DNA of 64,000 nt, from NCBI RefSeq assembly GCF_900290235.1, contig NZ_OLMK01000013.1:25583-89582 (forward strand), given 5' to 3'. Below the pieces are notes generated by a model. The model saw only the letters and a program-made list of their open reading frames with translations. It was not told the DNA's origin and searched no databases. The DNA comes from Streptomyces sp. MA5143a (GTDB lineage Bacteria > Actinomycetota > Actinomycetes > Streptomycetales > Streptomycetaceae). The position numbers were made by a program, and so were the translations under genes. Of this stretch, positions 1-9,336 are shown in pieces. Position 1 is the stretch's first letter. Each line of letters starts with the position of its first letter.

Positions 1-1388
1 ACAAGGCACACAAGCCGCACGAGATCGTCGAGCGTGCTCTCGAACTGTCCCGGGCCGACGGGTGCGTGGTCATCGCCGACGAGTACTCGACGGCCAACCT
101 GCGCTGGGCGGGCAACGCGCTGACCACGAACGGGGTCACGCGGGGGCGGTCGGTGACCGTCGTCGCCACGGTCGACGGCAAGGAGGGCACCGCCTCCGGG
201 GTCGTGTCCCGCTCGGCCGTCACCGCCGAGGAACTGGAGCCGCTGGTACGGGCCGCCGAGGAGGCCGCGCGCGGGGCCGGGCCCGCCGAGGACGCCCAGC
301 CGCTCGTCACGGGCGTGCAGCCGTCCCCCGACTTCACGGAGCCGCCCGCGGAGACCTCCTCCGCGGTGTTCGCCGACTTCGCCCCGGCGCTCGGCGAGTC
401 CTTCGCACGCGCGCGTGCGGGCGGCCGCGAGCTGTACGGCTTCGCCAACCACGAGCTGGTCACCAGCTATCTGGGCACCTCGACGGGGCTGCGCCTGCGG
501 CACGACCAGCCGAACGGCACGCTGGAGCTCAACGCCAAGTCCCCGGACCGTACGCGCTCGGCGTGGGCGGGCCGCTCCACGCGGGACTTCAAGGACGTCG
601 ACCCGGCGGCCCTGGACGCGGAGCTGGCCGTACGGCTCGGGTGGGCCGAGCGGCGGATCGAGCTGCCCGCCGGACGGTACGAGACGCTGCTGCCGCCGAC
701 GGCGGTGGCCGACCTGCTGATCTACCAGATGTGGTCGGCGTCGGCGCGGGACGCCGCCGAGGGCCGGACCGTGTTCAGCAAGCCCGGTGGCGGCACCCGG
801 ATCGGCGAGCGGCTCACCGACCTGCCGCTGTCGCTGCGCAGCGACCCCTTCGAGCCGGGGCTGGAGTCGGCGCCCTTCGTGCTCGCCCACTCCTCCGGCG
901 GCGACAGCTCCGTGTTCGACAACGGGCTGCCGCTGGAGGCGACCGACTGGATCCGCGAGGGCGAGATCGCGCATCTGCCCACCACCCGGCACAGCGCGGG
1001 CCTGACCGGTCTGCCGGTGGTGCCCGCCATCGGCAACCTCATCCTCGACGGCGGTGAGGACCGCTCCCTGGAGGAGATGGTCGCGAACACCGCACGCGGG
1101 CTGCTGCTGACCTGCCTGTGGTACATCCGCGAGGTCGACCCGGCGACGCTGCTGCTGACCGGGCTGACCCGCGACGGCGTCTACCTCGTGGAGAACGGCG
1201 AGGTGACGGGCGAGGTCAACAACTTCCGGTTCAACGAGTCGCCGGTGGACCTGCTCGGGCGGGCCACCGAGGCGGGGCGCACGGAGAAGACCCTGCCGAG
1301 GGAGTGGAGCGACTACTTCACCAGGGCGGCCACCCCCGCGCTGCGGGTGCCGGATTTCAATATGAGCTCTGTCAGCCAGGGCGTATAA
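1..1388 (+). CDS. tldE: TldD/PmbA-family metallopeptidase subunit, TldE-like (5' end missing)
   Basis: The frame is already open at the window edge (codons from base 3), so only the first few residues are missing. The visible start reads [20 protein letters not shown], which matches the beginning of actinobacterial TldE/PmbA proteins as I recall them. No HExxxH zinc motif is present, as expected for the TldE partner; the metal-binding TldD subunit is normally encoded just upstream, outside this window. TldD/TldE acts in the cytoplasm as a protease for modified or unfolded peptides. The glycine-rich core ([12 protein letters not shown], then [17 protein letters not shown] at the end) is typical of the family C-terminus. 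About 460 residues is the normal length. The stop is TAA at 1386-1388. Confidence 0.88.
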   Translation, partial: KAHKPHEIVERALELSRADGCVVIADEYSTANLRWAGNALTTNGVTRGRSVTVVATVDGKEGTASGVVSRSAVTAEELEPLVRAAEEAARGAGPAEDAQPLVTGVQPSPDFTEPPAETSSAVFADFAPALGESFARARAGGRELYGFANHELVTSYLGTSTGLRLRHDQPNGTLELNAKSPDRTRSAWAGRSTRDFKDVDPAALDAELAVRLGWAERRIELPAGRYETLLPPTAVADLLIYQMWSASARDAAEGRTVFSKPGGGTRIGERLTDLPLSLRSDPFEPGLESAPFVLAHSSGGDSSVFDNGLPLEATDWIREGEIAHLPTTRHSAGLTGLPVVPAIGNLILDGGEDRSLEEMVANTARGLLLTCLWYIREVDPATLLLTGLTRDGVYLVENGEVTGEVNNFRFNESPVDLLGRATEAGRTEKTLPREWSDYFTRAATPALRVPDFNMSSVSQGV

Positions 1389-1464
1389 CCTCGTAGTCGT
1401 TCGTGGTCGGCCGCCCCTCGGCCGCCGGCCACCATCCGAAGATCATCGAGGAGACACGAGAACC

Positions 1465-2733
1465 GTGACGGACATCGTCGACGAGCTGAAGTGGCGGGGG
1501 CTGTTCTCCCTGTCCACCGACGAGGACGCTTTGCGCAAGGCTCTCGCGGACGGTCCCGTCACGTTCTATTGCGGTTTCGACCCGACCGCGCCGTCCCTGC
1601 ACGTCGGGCACCTGGTGCAGGTGCTCACCGTGCGCCGGCTCCAGCAGGCCGGTCACCGGCCGCTGGCGCTGGTGGGCGGTGCGACGGGTCTGATCGGCGA
1701 CCCCCGCCCCACGGCGGAGCGCACGCTCAACGACCCGGAGACGGTGGCCGGCTGGGTCGGCAGGCTGCGCGCCCAGATCGAGCCGTTCCTGTCCTTCGAG
1801 GGTGAGAACGCGGCCGTCATGGTCAACAACCTCGACTGGACCGAGGGGCTGTCCGCGATCGAGTTCCTGCGGGACATCGGCAAGCACTTCCGCGTCAACA
1901 AGATGCTGACGAAGGACTCCGTGGCCCGCCGCCTGGAGTCCGACCAGGGCATCAGCTACACCGAGTTCAGCTACCAGATCCTCCAGGGCATGGACTTCCT
2001 CCAGCTCTACCGGAGGTACGGCTGCACGCTCCAGCAGGGCGGCAGCGACCAGTGGGGCAACCTCACGGCCGGCCTGGACCTGATCCACCGGCTGGAGCCG
2101 GGCGCCGAGGTGCACGCGCTGGCGACGCCGCTGATGACCAAGGCGGACGGCACCAAGTTCGGCAAGACCGAGGGCGGCGCCGTCTGGCTCGACCCGGAGA
2201 TGACGACGCCGTACGCGTTCTACCAGTTCTGGCTGAACGTGGACGACCGGGACATCACCCGGTACATGCGCATCCTGTCCTTCAGGTCCCGTGCGGAGCT
2301 GGAGGAGCTGGAGCGGCAGACGGAGGAGCGGCCGCAGGCCCGTGCCGCGCAGCGCGCGCTGGCCGAGGAGCTGACGACGCTGGTGCACGGGGCCGATCAG
2401 ACGGCCGCGGTGATCGCCGCGTCGAAGGCGCTGTTCGGCCAGGGTGAGCTGGCGGAGCTGGACGAGCGGACGCTGGCCGCGGCCCTGTCCGAGGTGCCGC
2501 ACGTCAAGGTGGCCGAGCTGGCGCCGGTCGTGGACCTCTTCGCCGAGGTCGGCCTGGTGCCCAGCAAGTCCGCGGGGCGGCGCACTGTGAAGGAGGGCGG
2601 GGCGTACGTGAACAACGTGAAGGTCACCGCCGAGGACGCCGTGCCGACGGCGGAGGACCTCATCCACGGGCGGTGGCTGGTGCTGCGGCGTGGGAAGAAG
2701 AACCTGGCCGCCGTCGAGGTGACCGGGGCCTGA
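1465..2733 (+). CDS. tyrS: Tyrosyl-tRNA synthetase
   Basis: Charges tRNA-Tyr with tyrosine in the cytoplasm. The 422-residue protein has the class I HIGH-type motif as HVGH at residues 46-49 (context [10 protein letters not shown]) and the KMSKS-type loop as KFGKT at 231-235. The ORF ends with an S4-like RNA-binding domain ([17 protein letters not shown]). The GTG start at 1465 follows a GAGGAGAC ribosome site about 10 bases upstream. It stands alone between tldE and a convergent stress-protein gene. A double hairpin with a T-run lies directly downstream. No T-box was recognised in the 76-base leader. Confidence 0.97.
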   Translation: MTDIVDELKWRGLFSLSTDEDALRKALADGPVTFYCGFDPTAPSLHVGHLVQVLTVRRLQQAGHRPLALVGGATGLIGDPRPTAERTLNDPETVAGWVGRLRAQIEPFLSFEGENAAVMVNNLDWTEGLSAIEFLRDIGKHFRVNKMLTKDSVARRLESDQGISYTEFSYQILQGMDFLQLYRRYGCTLQQGGSDQWGNLTAGLDLIHRLEPGAEVHALATPLMTKADGTKFGKTEGGAVWLDPEMTTPYAFYQFWLNVDDRDITRYMRILSFRSRAELEELERQTEERPQARAAQRALAEELTTLVHGADQTAAVIAASKALFGQGELAELDERTLAAALSEVPHVKVAELAPVVDLFAEVGLVPSKSAGRRTVKEGGAYVNNVKVTAEDAVPTAEDLIHGRWLVLRRGKKNLAAVEVTGA

Positions 2734-2739
2734 AGCTGA

Positions 2740-2791
2740 GGGGCGTGGGGGCGGAGCGACCGCGGGGTCGCTCGGCCTTCACGCCCCTTTT
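2740..2791. terminator. Compound hairpin terminator between tyrS and a convergent gene
   Basis: GGGGCGTG (2740-2747) pairs with CACGCCCC (2780-2787). Nested inside, GAGCGACC (2754-2761) pairs with GGTCGCTC (2766-2773). TTTT follows at 2788-2791. It lies just past the tyrS stop, so it most likely ends tyrS transcription and may also serve the convergent gene. Confidence 0.75.
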
Positions 2792-2808
2792 CGCGCGGCG
2801 GGCGTCTC

Positions 2809-3087
2809 TCAGGCTTGGTGTTTCCTCTTGCCCACCGTCGACATGTAGAGGCTGTCACCCAGGTACACGATGGCCACCGCGGCGACCACCTGGAAGATGT
2901 GGCGGCTCCAGTCGATGCCCTTGGTCTCCTCGACACCGAAGCCCCGCGCGATGGCGTTGCCGACGACGGCGCCCAGCATGCCGAAGATCGTCGTCAGCCA
3001 GAGCGGGCTGTGCTGCTTGCCCGGAATGATCGCCTTGGCCAGCAGGCCCAGCACGAGGCCCACGATGATCGCCCACAACCAGCCCAT
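2809..3087 (-). CDS. GlsB/YeaQ/YmgE family small membrane stress protein
   Basis: A 92-residue integral membrane protein of the family once called transglycosylase-associated. The N-terminus (MGWLWAIIVGLVLGLLAKAI) is the first membrane segment. A glycine-rich second segment (TTIFGMLGAVVGNAIARGFG) and a third near residues 66-84 follow. The PGK motif after helix 1 is typical of the family. Members are associated with envelope or general stress, but their molecular function is not established. The ATG at 3087 is preceded on the minus strand by an AGGAGGCAGCC stretch, a good ribosome site. It is convergent with tyrS. Confidence 0.85.
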   Translation of the reverse strand: MGWLWAIIVGLVLGLLAKAIIPGKQHSPLWLTTIFGMLGAVVGNAIARGFGVEETKGIDWSRHIFQVVAAVAIVYLGDSLYMSTVGKRKHQA

Positions 3088-3334
3088 GGCTGCCTCCTCG
3101 TACGGCTCGACGTGAGCTGTACGGCCAGTGTCGGCCCGCCTCCTCTACGCCGCATGTCGGGCGGTGCCCTACGCGGGGCGGCGCATTTCGTCCCGTCCTG
3201 TCGGCAGGAGACCCGGTCTCCCAGGCGGCGCAGGCGCGGCGTACCGTGGACAGGGACCGGCCCGCCGTGCACCGTGCGGGACCGGCAGGACAACGGGCCG
3301 GGGAGCGTCCGATACAGGCGGGTGGTGGAACGCG

Positions 3335-3721
3335 ATGCGGAAGCAGAGCAATGTCGAGGTCTTCCGGATCACCGGCGCCCGGCAGGGACTCGCCGACGAC
3401 GTCCGGGGCAGGCAGCGGCGCTATGTCATCTCGATGTCGGTCCGCACGCTCGCGGTGATCGCCGCGGCGGTCCTCTGGAACGTCGAACGGCACGTCGCGA
3501 TCGTCGCACTGGTGCTCGGAATGGTCCTGCCGTACATCGCCGTGGTGATCGCCAACGCGGGCCGGGAGAACGCACCCTCGCTGCCGTCGACGTTCATCGC
3601 CCCGCCGGTGCGGCCGATGATCACGCCGCCCCCCGCCGAGGGGTCCGCGGAATCCTTCTCGGAAGACGACCCGGCGGACTCCGCGGGCCGTCACCGCAGT
3701 GAGCCGCGCGAGCGGGCCTGA
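3335..3721 (+). CDS. DUF3099-type membrane protein
   Basis: A 128-residue protein that looks like the actinobacterial DUF3099 family. A soluble N-terminus (MRKQSNVEVFRITGARQGLA) is followed by two membrane helices at about residues 30-50 and 54-75. The C-terminal tail is proline- and acid-rich. Function is unknown. I chose ATG 3335 because upstream in-frame sequence is Arg/Pro-rich and lacks the family pattern; a GGTGG stretch sits 9-14 bases before it. It diverges from the GlsB-like gene. A hairpin with a short T-run follows at 3868-3910. Confidence 0.75.
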   Translation: MRKQSNVEVFRITGARQGLADDVRGRQRRYVISMSVRTLAVIAAAVLWNVERHVAIVALVLGMVLPYIAVVIANAGRENAPSLPSTFIAPPVRPMITPPPAEGSAESFSEDDPADSAGRHRSEPRERA

Positions 3722-3867
3722 GCACCGGGGAGCCGCTCGAAGCGGAATCCCTCCGACCACGAACCTCAAGAAAAGCTCAGATCAATCATGTAGTTCCTGT
3801 GCCGGGCAGAGGCTTACCCGTGACATACTTCGTACGCGCTCCGCATCCCCCGTCGGAGCGACAGACC

Positions 3868-3910
3868 GACGCCGGGCAGCTCCCCCCGTGGCTGCTCGGC
3901 GTCGCCTTTT
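3868..3910 (+). terminator. Hairpin with T-run
   Basis: GACGCCGGGCAGC (3868-3880) pairs with GCTGCTCGGCGTC (3891-3903), a 13-bp stem with one G-T pair and a 10-base loop, followed by GCCTTTT. It lies about 150 bases after the DUF3099 gene and 20 bases before the next start. It could end the former or attenuate the latter. Confidence 0.6.
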
Positions 3911-3929
3911 GTGCGACTAGGGTCGACGG

Positions 3930-4169
3930 GTGAACATCCTCAATGTCCCCGGTTCCGAACCCACCTCTCCCGTGTGCTCAGCCAAGGGCTGTCGTGCCGA
4001 CGCGGTCTGGGTGCTCGCCTGGAACAACCCCAAGCTGCACACGCCGGAGCGGCGCAAGACCTGGCTCGCGTGCGAGGAGCACCGGGAGCATCTGTCCCAG
4101 TTCCTCGGTGTGCGCGGGTTCCTCAAGGACGTCGTCACGCTGAAGGAGTGGGAGGACCGCGCCTCGTAG
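3930..4169 (+). CDS. Small conserved Cys/His protein, possible zinc ribbon
   Basis: A 79-residue protein beginning MNILNVPGSEPTSPVCSAKG. It has a Cys-x4-Cys pair near residues 16-21 and a Cys-x2-His pair (ACEEHREH) near residue 50, a spacing that could bind one zinc ion. I recall homologues throughout Streptomyces between DUF3099 and moaA; some databases label them acetone carboxylase, which is implausible at this size. Function is unknown. GTG start. It converges on moaA with 11 bases between the stops. Confidence 0.75.
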   Translation: MNILNVPGSEPTSPVCSAKGCRADAVWVLAWNNPKLHTPERRKTWLACEEHREHLSQFLGVRGFLKDVVTLKEWEDRAS

Positions 4170-4180
4170 GCGCGGAGCGC

Positions 4181-5170
4181 TCATCCTCCGATCGCGGACA
4201 TCGGTCGGTCGGGCTGGACGAAGGACGGGTCGTCCAGGCCGGCGCCCGCCTTCTTGCCCCAGGTCGCCAGACGCCAGATGCGGGCGATCTCCTCGTCGGG
4301 GGCACCCGAGCGCAGAGCCGCCCGGAGGTCGGTCTCCTCGCGGGCGAACAGACAGGTGCGGACCTGGCCGTCCGCGGTGAGGCGGGTGCGGTCGCAGGCG
4401 GAGCAGAACGGGCGGGTGACGGAGGCGATGACGCCCACCCGGTGCGGGCCTCCGTCGACGAGCCAGCGCTCCGCCGGGGCCGAGCCGCGCTCCTCCTGGC
4501 CCTCGGGGGTCAGGTCGAAGCGGGTGCGCAGGGAGGTGAGGATGTCGCCGGCGGTGACCATGCCGTCGCGCTTCCAGCCGTGCTGCGCGTCCAGCGGCAT
4601 CTGCTCGATGAAACGCAGCTCGTAGTCGTGCTCGACGGCCCAGGCGAGCAGGTCCGGGGCCTCGTCGTCGTTGAGGCCGGGCATCAGGACCGAGTTGACC
4701 TTGACGGGGGTCAGGCCCGCCTCGCGGGCCGCTTCGAGGCCCTCCAGGACGTCCTTGTGGCGGTCCCGCCGGGTGAGGGTCTTGAAGACGTCGGGGCGCA
4801 GGGTGTCCAGGGAGACGTTCACCCGGTCCAGGCCCACCGCCTTCAGGGCCGTCGCCGTGCGCCTCAGGCCGATGCCGTTGGTGGTGAGGGACATCTGAGG
4901 GCGGGGCTCCAGCGCCGCCACGCGCTCCACGATGCCGACCAGGCCGGGGCGCAGCAGCGGCTCACCGCCGGTGAAGCGGACCTCGGTGATGCCGAGGGAG
5001 GTGACGGCTATGTCGATGAGGCGGACGATCTCGTCGTCCGTGAGCAGGTCGGGCTTGGCGAGCCACTGCAACCCCTCCTCGGGCATGCAGTAGGTGCAGC
5101 GCAGATTGCACCGGTCGGTCAGCGAGACCCTGAGGTCGGTGGCCACTCGGCCATAGGTGTCGATGAGCAC
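4181..5170 (-). CDS. moaA: GTP 3',8-cyclase MoaA (molybdenum cofactor biosynthesis)
   Basis: Radical-SAM enzyme for the first step of molybdopterin synthesis, conversion of GTP to 3',8-cyclo-dihydro-GTP. The SAM cluster motif is C21-x3-C25-x2-C28 in LTDRCNLRCTYC. The second 4Fe-4S cluster is held by the C-terminal cysteines in FCSACDRTRLT and VRTCLF. The essential terminal Gly-Gly pair is present (AIGG). At 329 residues it is full length. The ATG at 5170 begins MLIDTYGRVATDLRVSLTDR, the usual family start. It is monocistronic here; no other moa gene is in the window. Confidence 0.97.
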   Translation of the reverse strand: MLIDTYGRVATDLRVSLTDRCNLRCTYCMPEEGLQWLAKPDLLTDDEIVRLIDIAVTSLGITEVRFTGGEPLLRPGLVGIVERVAALEPRPQMSLTTNGIGLRRTATALKAVGLDRVNVSLDTLRPDVFKTLTRRDRHKDVLEGLEAAREAGLTPVKVNSVLMPGLNDDEAPDLLAWAVEHDYELRFIEQMPLDAQHGWKRDGMVTAGDILTSLRTRFDLTPEGQEERGSAPAERWLVDGGPHRVGVIASVTRPFCSACDRTRLTADGQVRTCLFAREETDLRAALRSGAPDEEIARIWRLATWGKKAGAGLDDPSFVQPDRPMSAIGG

Positions 5171-5346
5171 GTGGGCCCCCTCCCGCGCCGGATCAGTCGT
5201 TCCCTGACACCTGCGAGCCTACGTGACACCCGTGAGGACATCACAGGCCCGATCCCACGAGACACGGCGAGGGGCCGCCGTAGATCCCTACGACGACCCC
5301 TTCGCGACGCGGGCGCGCACGCGCGGTGCGGTGGCTCCCGGCGGGG

Positions 5347-6972
5347 CTAGTGCGCGCCGGTGCCGGTGAGGGAGCGGACCTCCAGCTCGGCGTACTTGGC
5401 CTCGTCGGGCTTCTCCTTGGAGAGCACGGTGCCGAGGAAGCCCATGAGGAAGCCGAAGGGGATGGAGATGATGCCGGGGTTCTTCAGCGGGAACCAGTGG
5501 AAGTCGGCGTCCGGGAACATCGCCTTCGGGTCGCCGGAGACGACGGGCGAGAACAGCACCAGGCCGACGGCGACGATCAGACCGCCGTAGATCGACCACA
5601 GCGCGCCCTGGGTGGTGAACCGCTTCCAGAAGAGGCTGTAGAGGATGGTCGGCAGGTTGGCGGAGGCAGCGACCGCGAAGGCGAGGGCGACCAGGCCGGC
5701 CACGTTCAGGTCGCGGGCGAGGGCGCCGAGGCCGATGGAGACGATGCCGATGAAGACGGTCGCCCAGCGGGCCGCGCGGACCTCCTCGGCGCCGGACGCC
5801 TTCCCCTTGCGGATGACGTTGGCGTAGATGTCGTGCGCGAAGGACGACGACGAGGCGAGGGTGAGGCCGGCGACCACGGCGAGGATCGTCGCGAAGGCGA
5901 CCGCCGAGATCGTCGCGAGCAGGATCGCGCCCCAGGCCGAGTCGACGCCGCCCAGATGCAGGGCGAGCAGGGGTGCGGCCGTGTTGCCCGACGGGTTGGA
6001 GGCGATGATCTCCTTCTGGTCGATCAGCGCGGCGGCGCCGAAGCCGAGGGCGATGGTCATCAGGTAGAAGCCGCCGATGATGCCGATGGCCCAGTTGACG
6101 GACTTACGGGCGGCCTTGGCGTTGGGCACCGTGTAGAAGCGGATCAGGATGTGCGGCAGGCCGGCGGTGCCGAGGACGAGGGCGATGCCGAGGGAGATGA
6201 AGTCCAGCTTGGAGGTGCCGGTCGCGCCGTACTGGAGGCCGGGCTCCAGGAAGGCGGCGCCCTTGCCGCTGTTCTCGGCGGCGGTGCCGAGCAGATCGGA
6301 GATGTTGAAGTTGAACTTCAGCAGCACCAGGAACGTAATGAGGAGCGTGCCACCGATCAGCAGCACGGCCTTCACCATCTGAACCCAGGTGGTGCCCTTC
6401 ATTCCGCCGATGGAGACGTAGACGATCATCAGGACGCCGACGAGGGCGACGATCAGGATCTTGCCGGCGTCGGAGGTGATGCCGAGGAGCAGGGAGACGA
6501 GGACGCCAGCGCCCGCCATCTGGGCCAGCAGATAGAAGATCGACACGACGATCGTGGACGTGCCGGCGGCGGTGCGCACGGGGCGCTGGCGCATGCGGTA
6601 CGCGAGGACGTCGCCCATGGTGTAGCGGCCGGAGTTCCGCAGGGGCTCGGCGACCAGGAGCAGGGCGACCAGCCAGGCGACCAGGAAGCCGATGGAGTAG
6701 AGGAAGCCGTCGTAGCCGAAGAGGGCGATCGCGCCCGCGATGCCGAGGAACGACGCGGCGGACATGTAGTCGCCGGAGACGGCGAGGCCGTTCTGGAAGG
6801 CACTGAACTGGCGGCCGCCCGCGTAGAAGTCGGCGGCGTCCTTGGTCTGGCGGCCGGCCCAGACGGTGATGGCGAGCGTCGCGAGGACGAACAGCCCGAA
6901 CAGGGTGATGATGAGCGGCCGGTGCTCGCTGGCCTCGTTGGCCGCGAGGACTGTCTGCTGAACGGGGCTCAT
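5347..6972 (-). CDS. Sodium:solute symporter (ActP-like, SSS family)
   Basis: A 541-residue polytopic membrane protein of the solute:sodium symporter family, closest in layout to the acetate/monocarboxylate permease ActP. It starts MSPVQQTVLAANEASEHRPL. Family signatures include ADFYAGGRQFSAFQNGLAVSGDYMS split over the first helices and LPHILIRFYT in the middle. About 13 membrane segments are visible. The ATG at 6972 overlaps the stop of the upstream DUF485 gene in an ATGA, the classic partner arrangement for this transporter. Substrate cannot be read from sequence; acetate, pyruvate or another small carboxylate is likely. Confidence 0.88.
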   Translation of the reverse strand: MSPVQQTVLAANEASEHRPLIITLFGLFVLATLAITVWAGRQTKDAADFYAGGRQFSAFQNGLAVSGDYMSAASFLGIAGAIALFGYDGFLYSIGFLVAWLVALLLVAEPLRNSGRYTMGDVLAYRMRQRPVRTAAGTSTIVVSIFYLLAQMAGAGVLVSLLLGITSDAGKILIVALVGVLMIVYVSIGGMKGTTWVQMVKAVLLIGGTLLITFLVLLKFNFNISDLLGTAAENSGKGAAFLEPGLQYGATGTSKLDFISLGIALVLGTAGLPHILIRFYTVPNAKAARKSVNWAIGIIGGFYLMTIALGFGAAALIDQKEIIASNPSGNTAAPLLALHLGGVDSAWGAILLATISAVAFATILAVVAGLTLASSSSFAHDIYANVIRKGKASGAEEVRAARWATVFIGIVSIGLGALARDLNVAGLVALAFAVAASANLPTILYSLFWKRFTTQGALWSIYGGLIVAVGLVLFSPVVSGDPKAMFPDADFHWFPLKNPGIISIPFGFLMGFLGTVLSKEKPDEAKYAELEVRSLTGTGAH

Positions 6973-7325
6973 GCGCCGCCCTCCATCCGGGACTTGATCG
7001 CCTCGGCCTTGGGGTCGAGCTTCGCGGCGGCGTGCCGCGAGTACCACCAGGCGATGAGGAACGTGGTGACGAACTGGGCGATGCCGAGGACGAAGGCGAT
7101 GTTGACGTTGCCGAGGAGCCTGGTCCCCATGAAGTCGCCGGCGTAGTTGGAGAGCAGGACGTACAGCAGGTACCAGGCGATGAAGGCGACGGTCAGCGGG
7201 AAGGCGAACGACCGGTAGGAGCGGCGCAGTTCACCGAACTCGGCGCTCTCCTGGACCGCGGTGAACTCCTCGGCCGAGGGGAGATGGTGTTCTGCCTTCG
7301 CGGGGGGCGGTGCGTCGGTTGCCAC
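6969..7325 (-). CDS. DUF485 membrane protein, symporter partner
   Basis: A DUF485 protein of about 118 residues with two membrane helices (FPLTVAFIAWYLLYVLLSNY and NIAFVLGIAQFVTTFLIAWW). The family is nearly always encoded before an ActP-like symporter, as here, with a 4-bp overlap. I chose GTG 7325 because GAGGAG lies 6 bases upstream on the minus strand. An in-frame ATG at 7412 would add 29 polar residues and has only a distant AGGAA. Probably an accessory subunit or stabiliser, a family-level inference. Confidence 0.82.
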   Translation of the reverse strand: MATDAPPPAKAEHHLPSAEEFTAVQESAEFGELRRSYRSFAFPLTVAFIAWYLLYVLLSNYAGDFMGTRLLGNVNIAFVLGIAQFVTTFLIAWWYSRHAAAKLDPKAEAIKSRMEGGA

Positions 7326-7713
7326 GGAGTCTCCTCGCGTATCCGCCGCGGTCGCGACGGTGGATGGGGACGATTTCGCCGTCGGATCGGGGGACGGGTC
7401 GATTACGGACATCTGGTCGGCTCTGTTCCTAGCGGTGATGGGGCGCACGATCGTGCTCGGGCTCCCTGCTCAACGTCACGGCGGCACGAGAGGACCGGTT
7501 CAACCGTCTGTCGTTCTTTCGAAAATCGATTCGGCGACGGATCGACACAGGCGTGTCGATAAGGGATACCCCTCTACTTCGCCCGGGGTCTCCTCAAGTC
7601 ATTGCTGGCCAGGGACGGCGGGGGATAGCTTCGGGGCGCACCACCAAGTCATGTACCTGCCCAGGCACTCGTGTGCCCTGGGCCGGTTTCTTTGAGGATG
7701 ATGTGGAGACCCC
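7326..7713. other. Intergenic region between symporter operon and subtilase pair
   Basis: 388 bases without a supported gene. It must carry divergent promoters for the DUF485-symporter operon and the first subtilase. It holds a perfect 8-bp-arm palindrome (7541-7560) and a hairpin just before the subtilase ribosome site (7660-7682, followed by TTTCTTT). No convincing -35/-10 pair was identified. Confidence 0.6.
7541..7560. promoter_or_regulatory. Perfect inverted repeat, candidate operator
   Basis: ATCGACAC-AGGC-GTGTCGAT is a perfect 8-bp inverted repeat around a 4-base centre, in the divergent space between the symporter operon and the subtilase genes. The symmetry and location fit a dimeric repressor site. 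Which gene it controls is not visible. Confidence 0.45.
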
Positions 7714-9249
7714 ATGGCTCATCTGCGCTCCAGCCGTCGGCTCGCGCTCGCGGTACCGGTCGCTCTCTCGCTGACCGCCTCACTTGGCTTCCTGCCGGGT
7801 GTCGCCTCGGCGGCGCCGCTCGCCGCACCCGCCACCGCGACCGCGACCGTGGAGGGCCCGAACCTCTCGTACGTCGTGAACACCCGCACCGACCGGCGCA
7901 CCATCGCCTCGGTGGAGAGGGCGATCGCCGCGGCGGGCGGCAAGGTCGTCGTCACGTACGACCGGATCGGTGTGATCGTCGTCCACTCGACCAACCCCGA
8001 GTTCGGCGCGACGATGCGTGCGACGCGCGGTGTGCAGTCGGCCGGTCTCACCCGTACCGCGCCGCTGGCGCCCGCGGGGACGACGGACGAGGGCGCCGTC
8101 GACTTCCTGACGGACGCGGAGGCCGCGAAGGTGAAGGCCGCCTCGGCCGACATCCCCGACGCCGAGCCCCTCGAGGCCGACCAGTGGGACCTGCGCTCGA
8201 TCGGCGCCGACAAGGCCGCGAAGATCAACGACGGCAGCAGGAGGGTCACGGTCGCCGTCATCGACACCGGCGTCGACGACACCCACCCGGACCTCGCGCC
8301 GAACTTCTCCAAGTCCCAGTCGGCGAACTGCGACGGGGGTGTCGCGGACACCAGCGAGGGCGCCTGGCGGCCGTACACCGTGGACGACTACCACGGCACG
8401 CACGTGGCCGGTGAGATCGCCGCGGCCCGCAACGGCATAGGTGTCGCCGGTGTGGCTCCTGGCGTCAAGGTCTCCGCCATCAACGTGACCGACAGGAAGA
8501 GCGGTCTGTTCTACGCGGAGAGCGTCGTCTGCGCGTTCGTGTTCGCCGCCGACCACGGCGTGGAGATCACGAACAACAGCTACTACGTCGACCCGTGGCT
8601 CTACAACTGCATGGAGGACCCGGACCAGAAGGCCATCGTCGACGCGGTCAACCGGGCCCAGCTGTACGCCCAGAAGAAGGGCACGCTGAACCTGGCGTCG
8701 GCGGGCAACTCCAACCACGACCTGGCCTCCGACGCGATCGCGGACGCCACCAGCCCCAACGACACCACTCCGGTCCCGCGCACGATCGACCCGAGCGAGT
8801 GCTTCGACGTGCCCACCCAGCTGCCGGGTGCCGTCACGGTGAGCGCGACGGGCGTGAAGAACGAGAAGTCGTACTACTCGACGTACGGCAACGGCGTGGT
8901 CGACATCGCGGCGCCGGGCGGCGACCGCCGTTACCAGCTGCCGGACACCCCGTCGAAGGACGGCCGCATCCTGTCCACGATGCCGGAGGGCAAGTACGGC
9001 TTCCTCCAGGGCACGTCGATGGCGGCGCCGCACGCCTCCGCCGTGGCCGCGCTGCTGAAGTCCACGCACCCGTGGGCGTCCCCGAAGCAGTTGCAGTGGC
9101 TGATGAAGGCCCAGGCCGACAAGCAGGCCTGCCCGACGACGTACGACCAGAACGGCGACGGCACGCCGGACGCCGTCTGTGAGGGCGGTCCCCGCGCCAA
9201 CGGCTTCTACGGGCACGGCATCGTCAACGCCCTGAAGGCCGTCAAGTAA
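7714..9249 (+). CDS. Secreted S8 subtilisin-like serine protease (first of tandem pair)
   Basis: A 511-residue preproprotein. The Sec-type signal peptide has a basic start (MAHLRSSRRLALAV), a hydrophobic stretch and an AxA-type end near residue 34. An I9-like propeptide follows (SYVVNTRTDRRTI to about residue 118), then the S8 catalytic domain. The triad is Asp184 (AVIDTGVDD), His227 (YHGTHVAGE) and Ser435 (GTSMAAPH). Near the C-terminus a DQNGDGTPD loop at about 478-486 resembles an EF-hand calcium site. GTGGAG precedes the ATG by 6 bases. The next gene is a close paralogue on the same strand. Confidence 0.93.
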   Translation: MAHLRSSRRLALAVPVALSLTASLGFLPGVASAAPLAAPATATATVEGPNLSYVVNTRTDRRTIASVERAIAAAGGKVVVTYDRIGVIVVHSTNPEFGATMRATRGVQSAGLTRTAPLAPAGTTDEGAVDFLTDAEAAKVKAASADIPDAEPLEADQWDLRSIGADKAAKINDGSRRVTVAVIDTGVDDTHPDLAPNFSKSQSANCDGGVADTSEGAWRPYTVDDYHGTHVAGEIAAARNGIGVAGVAPGVKVSAINVTDRKSGLFYAESVVCAFVFAADHGVEITNNSYYVDPWLYNCMEDPDQKAIVDAVNRAQLYAQKKGTLNLASAGNSNHDLASDAIADATSPNDTTPVPRTIDPSECFDVPTQLPGAVTVSATGVKNEKSYYSTYGNGVVDIAAPGGDRRYQLPDTPSKDGRILSTMPEGKYGFLQGTSMAAPHASAVAALLKSTHPWASPKQLQWLMKAQADKQACPTTYDQNGDGTPDAVCEGGPRANGFYGHGIVNALKAVK

Positions 9250-9336
9250 CCCAGCACCGGGGCGGACCGGCACCCCGAGGGGAACGGTTCCCGCACAGCT
9301 CGTACCGCTCATCACGCGAAACGAACTGGAGACAGC

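Noticed and set aside
1389..1464. T-box or other leader for tyrS
   Set aside because: The 76-base gap is too short and no T-box motif is present.
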